DNA from: Bdellovibrionales bacterium RIFOXYD12_FULL_39_22
GTDB taxonomy: Bacteria; Bdellovibrionota; Bacteriovoracia; Bacteriovoracales; Bacteriovoracaceae
DNA: 64,000 nt
Assembly (NCBI GenBank): GCA_001770205.1
Contig: MEQL01000042.1
Span: 1 to 64,000, forward strand
Direction: 5' to 3'
The notes under the pieces were generated by a model. That model ran no database searches and had not been told where the DNA came from. It saw only the letters and a program-made list of their open reading frames with translations. The translations under genes and the position numbers were made by a program. Positions 63,697-64,000 of the stretch are shown one piece after another (positions within the stretch are counted from its first letter, which is position 1; every line of letters begins with the position of its first letter).

Positions 63697-64000
63697 ATGA
63701 ACAAAGACATTATTGCCATCGTTGGGGCCGGAACTGGTGGCCATGCCATTATTGAAACCCTTTTAAAAATACCCAGTGCTGAAATTCGTTATGTATACGA
63801 CATTAATCAAAATGCTAGCGGCATTTTACTGGCCCAAAAGCATAATATCCCCTGTTTTTTTGATTCCGAATATTCGCAGATTGCTCATAACGACTCCATC
63901 GATGTAATTTTCGAAGTTACAGGGAACAAAGAAATTTTAGCCTACTTGAAAACAATTCGCTCCGAAAAAACCAACCTAATTGCGGCCTCCAGTACTAAAA
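63697..64000 (+). CDS. NAD(P)-binding-domain protein, 5' part
   Basis: An ATG at 63697, about twelve bases after GGGAG, opens 101 codons to the window end without a stop. The start MNKDIIAIVGAGTGGHAII has a Rossmann GxGxxG fingerprint, followed by VYDINQNASGILLAQKHN and VIFEVTGNKEILAYL. This resembles the NAD-binding domain of homoserine dehydrogenase-like proteins and the similar N-terminal domain on some delta-proteobacterial sensor kinases. The rest, and so the function, lies beyond the edge. Confidence 0.75.
   Translation, partial: MNKDIIAIVGAGTGGHAIIETLLKIPSAEIRYVYDINQNASGILLAQKHNIPCFFDSEYSQIAHNDSIDVIFEVTGNKEILAYLKTIRSEKTNLIAASSTK

Overview
The window reads as a compact chromosomal segment of a Gram-negative bacterium with roughly 40% GC (estimated by eye). 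Lipoprotein signal peptides, a LamB-type porin, beta-barrel proteins ending in aromatic residues, a quinone-type PyrD, SelD, a NifU-like scaffold and many two-component and PilZ proteins fit the Bdellovibrionota, near Bacteriovoracales. That placement is inference from gene content, not a database match. No rRNA, tRNA, CRISPR array, insertion sequence or prophage was seen. One SEC-C gene is decayed, and two genes may run off the edges.

Layout. 0.1-2.6 kb (minus): a three-gene run with a HEAT-like secreted protein, a von Willebrand A (VWA) lipoprotein and an eight-helix membrane protein. 2.7-5.7 kb (plus): a C92-like permuted papain amidase, a small secreted protein and a membrane-PilZ protein. 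5.6-9.4 kb (minus): pyrimidine operon pyrC-pyrF-pyrE-pyrD. 9.4-13.7 kb (minus): a beta-helix surface protein, a MalK/UgpC-type ATPase and a maltoporin-like porin. 13.8-19.6 kb: a DsbD/ScsB-like reductase, two divergent PAP2 phosphatases, selD and an unknown Cys/His-rich protein. 19.9-30.5 kb (minus): a nine-gene Bat/MoxR-DUF58-VWA operon. 30.6-33.4 kb (minus): NapH-like polyferredoxin, MFS transporter, ComB-like phosphatase. 33.4-34.3 kb: a near-consensus promoter, a tiny ORF and the SEC-C pseudogene. 34.3-46 kb: an unknown secreted protein, a degenerate Nudix protein, a GAF-HD-GYP phosphodiesterase behind tandem hairpins, a secreted tocopherol-cyclase-like protein, a NifU-like protein, M23 and M14 wall peptidases, a response-regulator/histidine-kinase hybrid and a PEGA-like lipoprotein. 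46-49.3 kb (minus): an HMG-CoA-lyase-like enzyme, an HExxH secreted protein and purA. 49.3-53.1 kb (minus): two further beta-helix lipoproteins. 53.4-60 kb: several unknown secreted or outer-membrane proteins and a nucleosidase. 60-64 kb: htpX, PilZ and CheY-like proteins, and the start of an NAD-binding-domain protein.

How they work together. The Bat operon has the full core (MoxR ATPase, DUF58, VWA proteins BatA and BatB-C, BatD, TPR-SH3 BatE) plus a thioredoxin-fold membrane protein and a TPR/SurA-like protein, suggesting a redox-linked periplasmic assembly or stress complex. Three PilZ proteins, an HD-GYP phosphodiesterase and several receiver proteins point to cyclic-di-GMP signalling. 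Two PilZ proteins share one membrane-PilZ core, one of them with a CheY domain added. The most distinctive sequence-level signal is the strong excess of the palindrome GGCC across genes on both strands.
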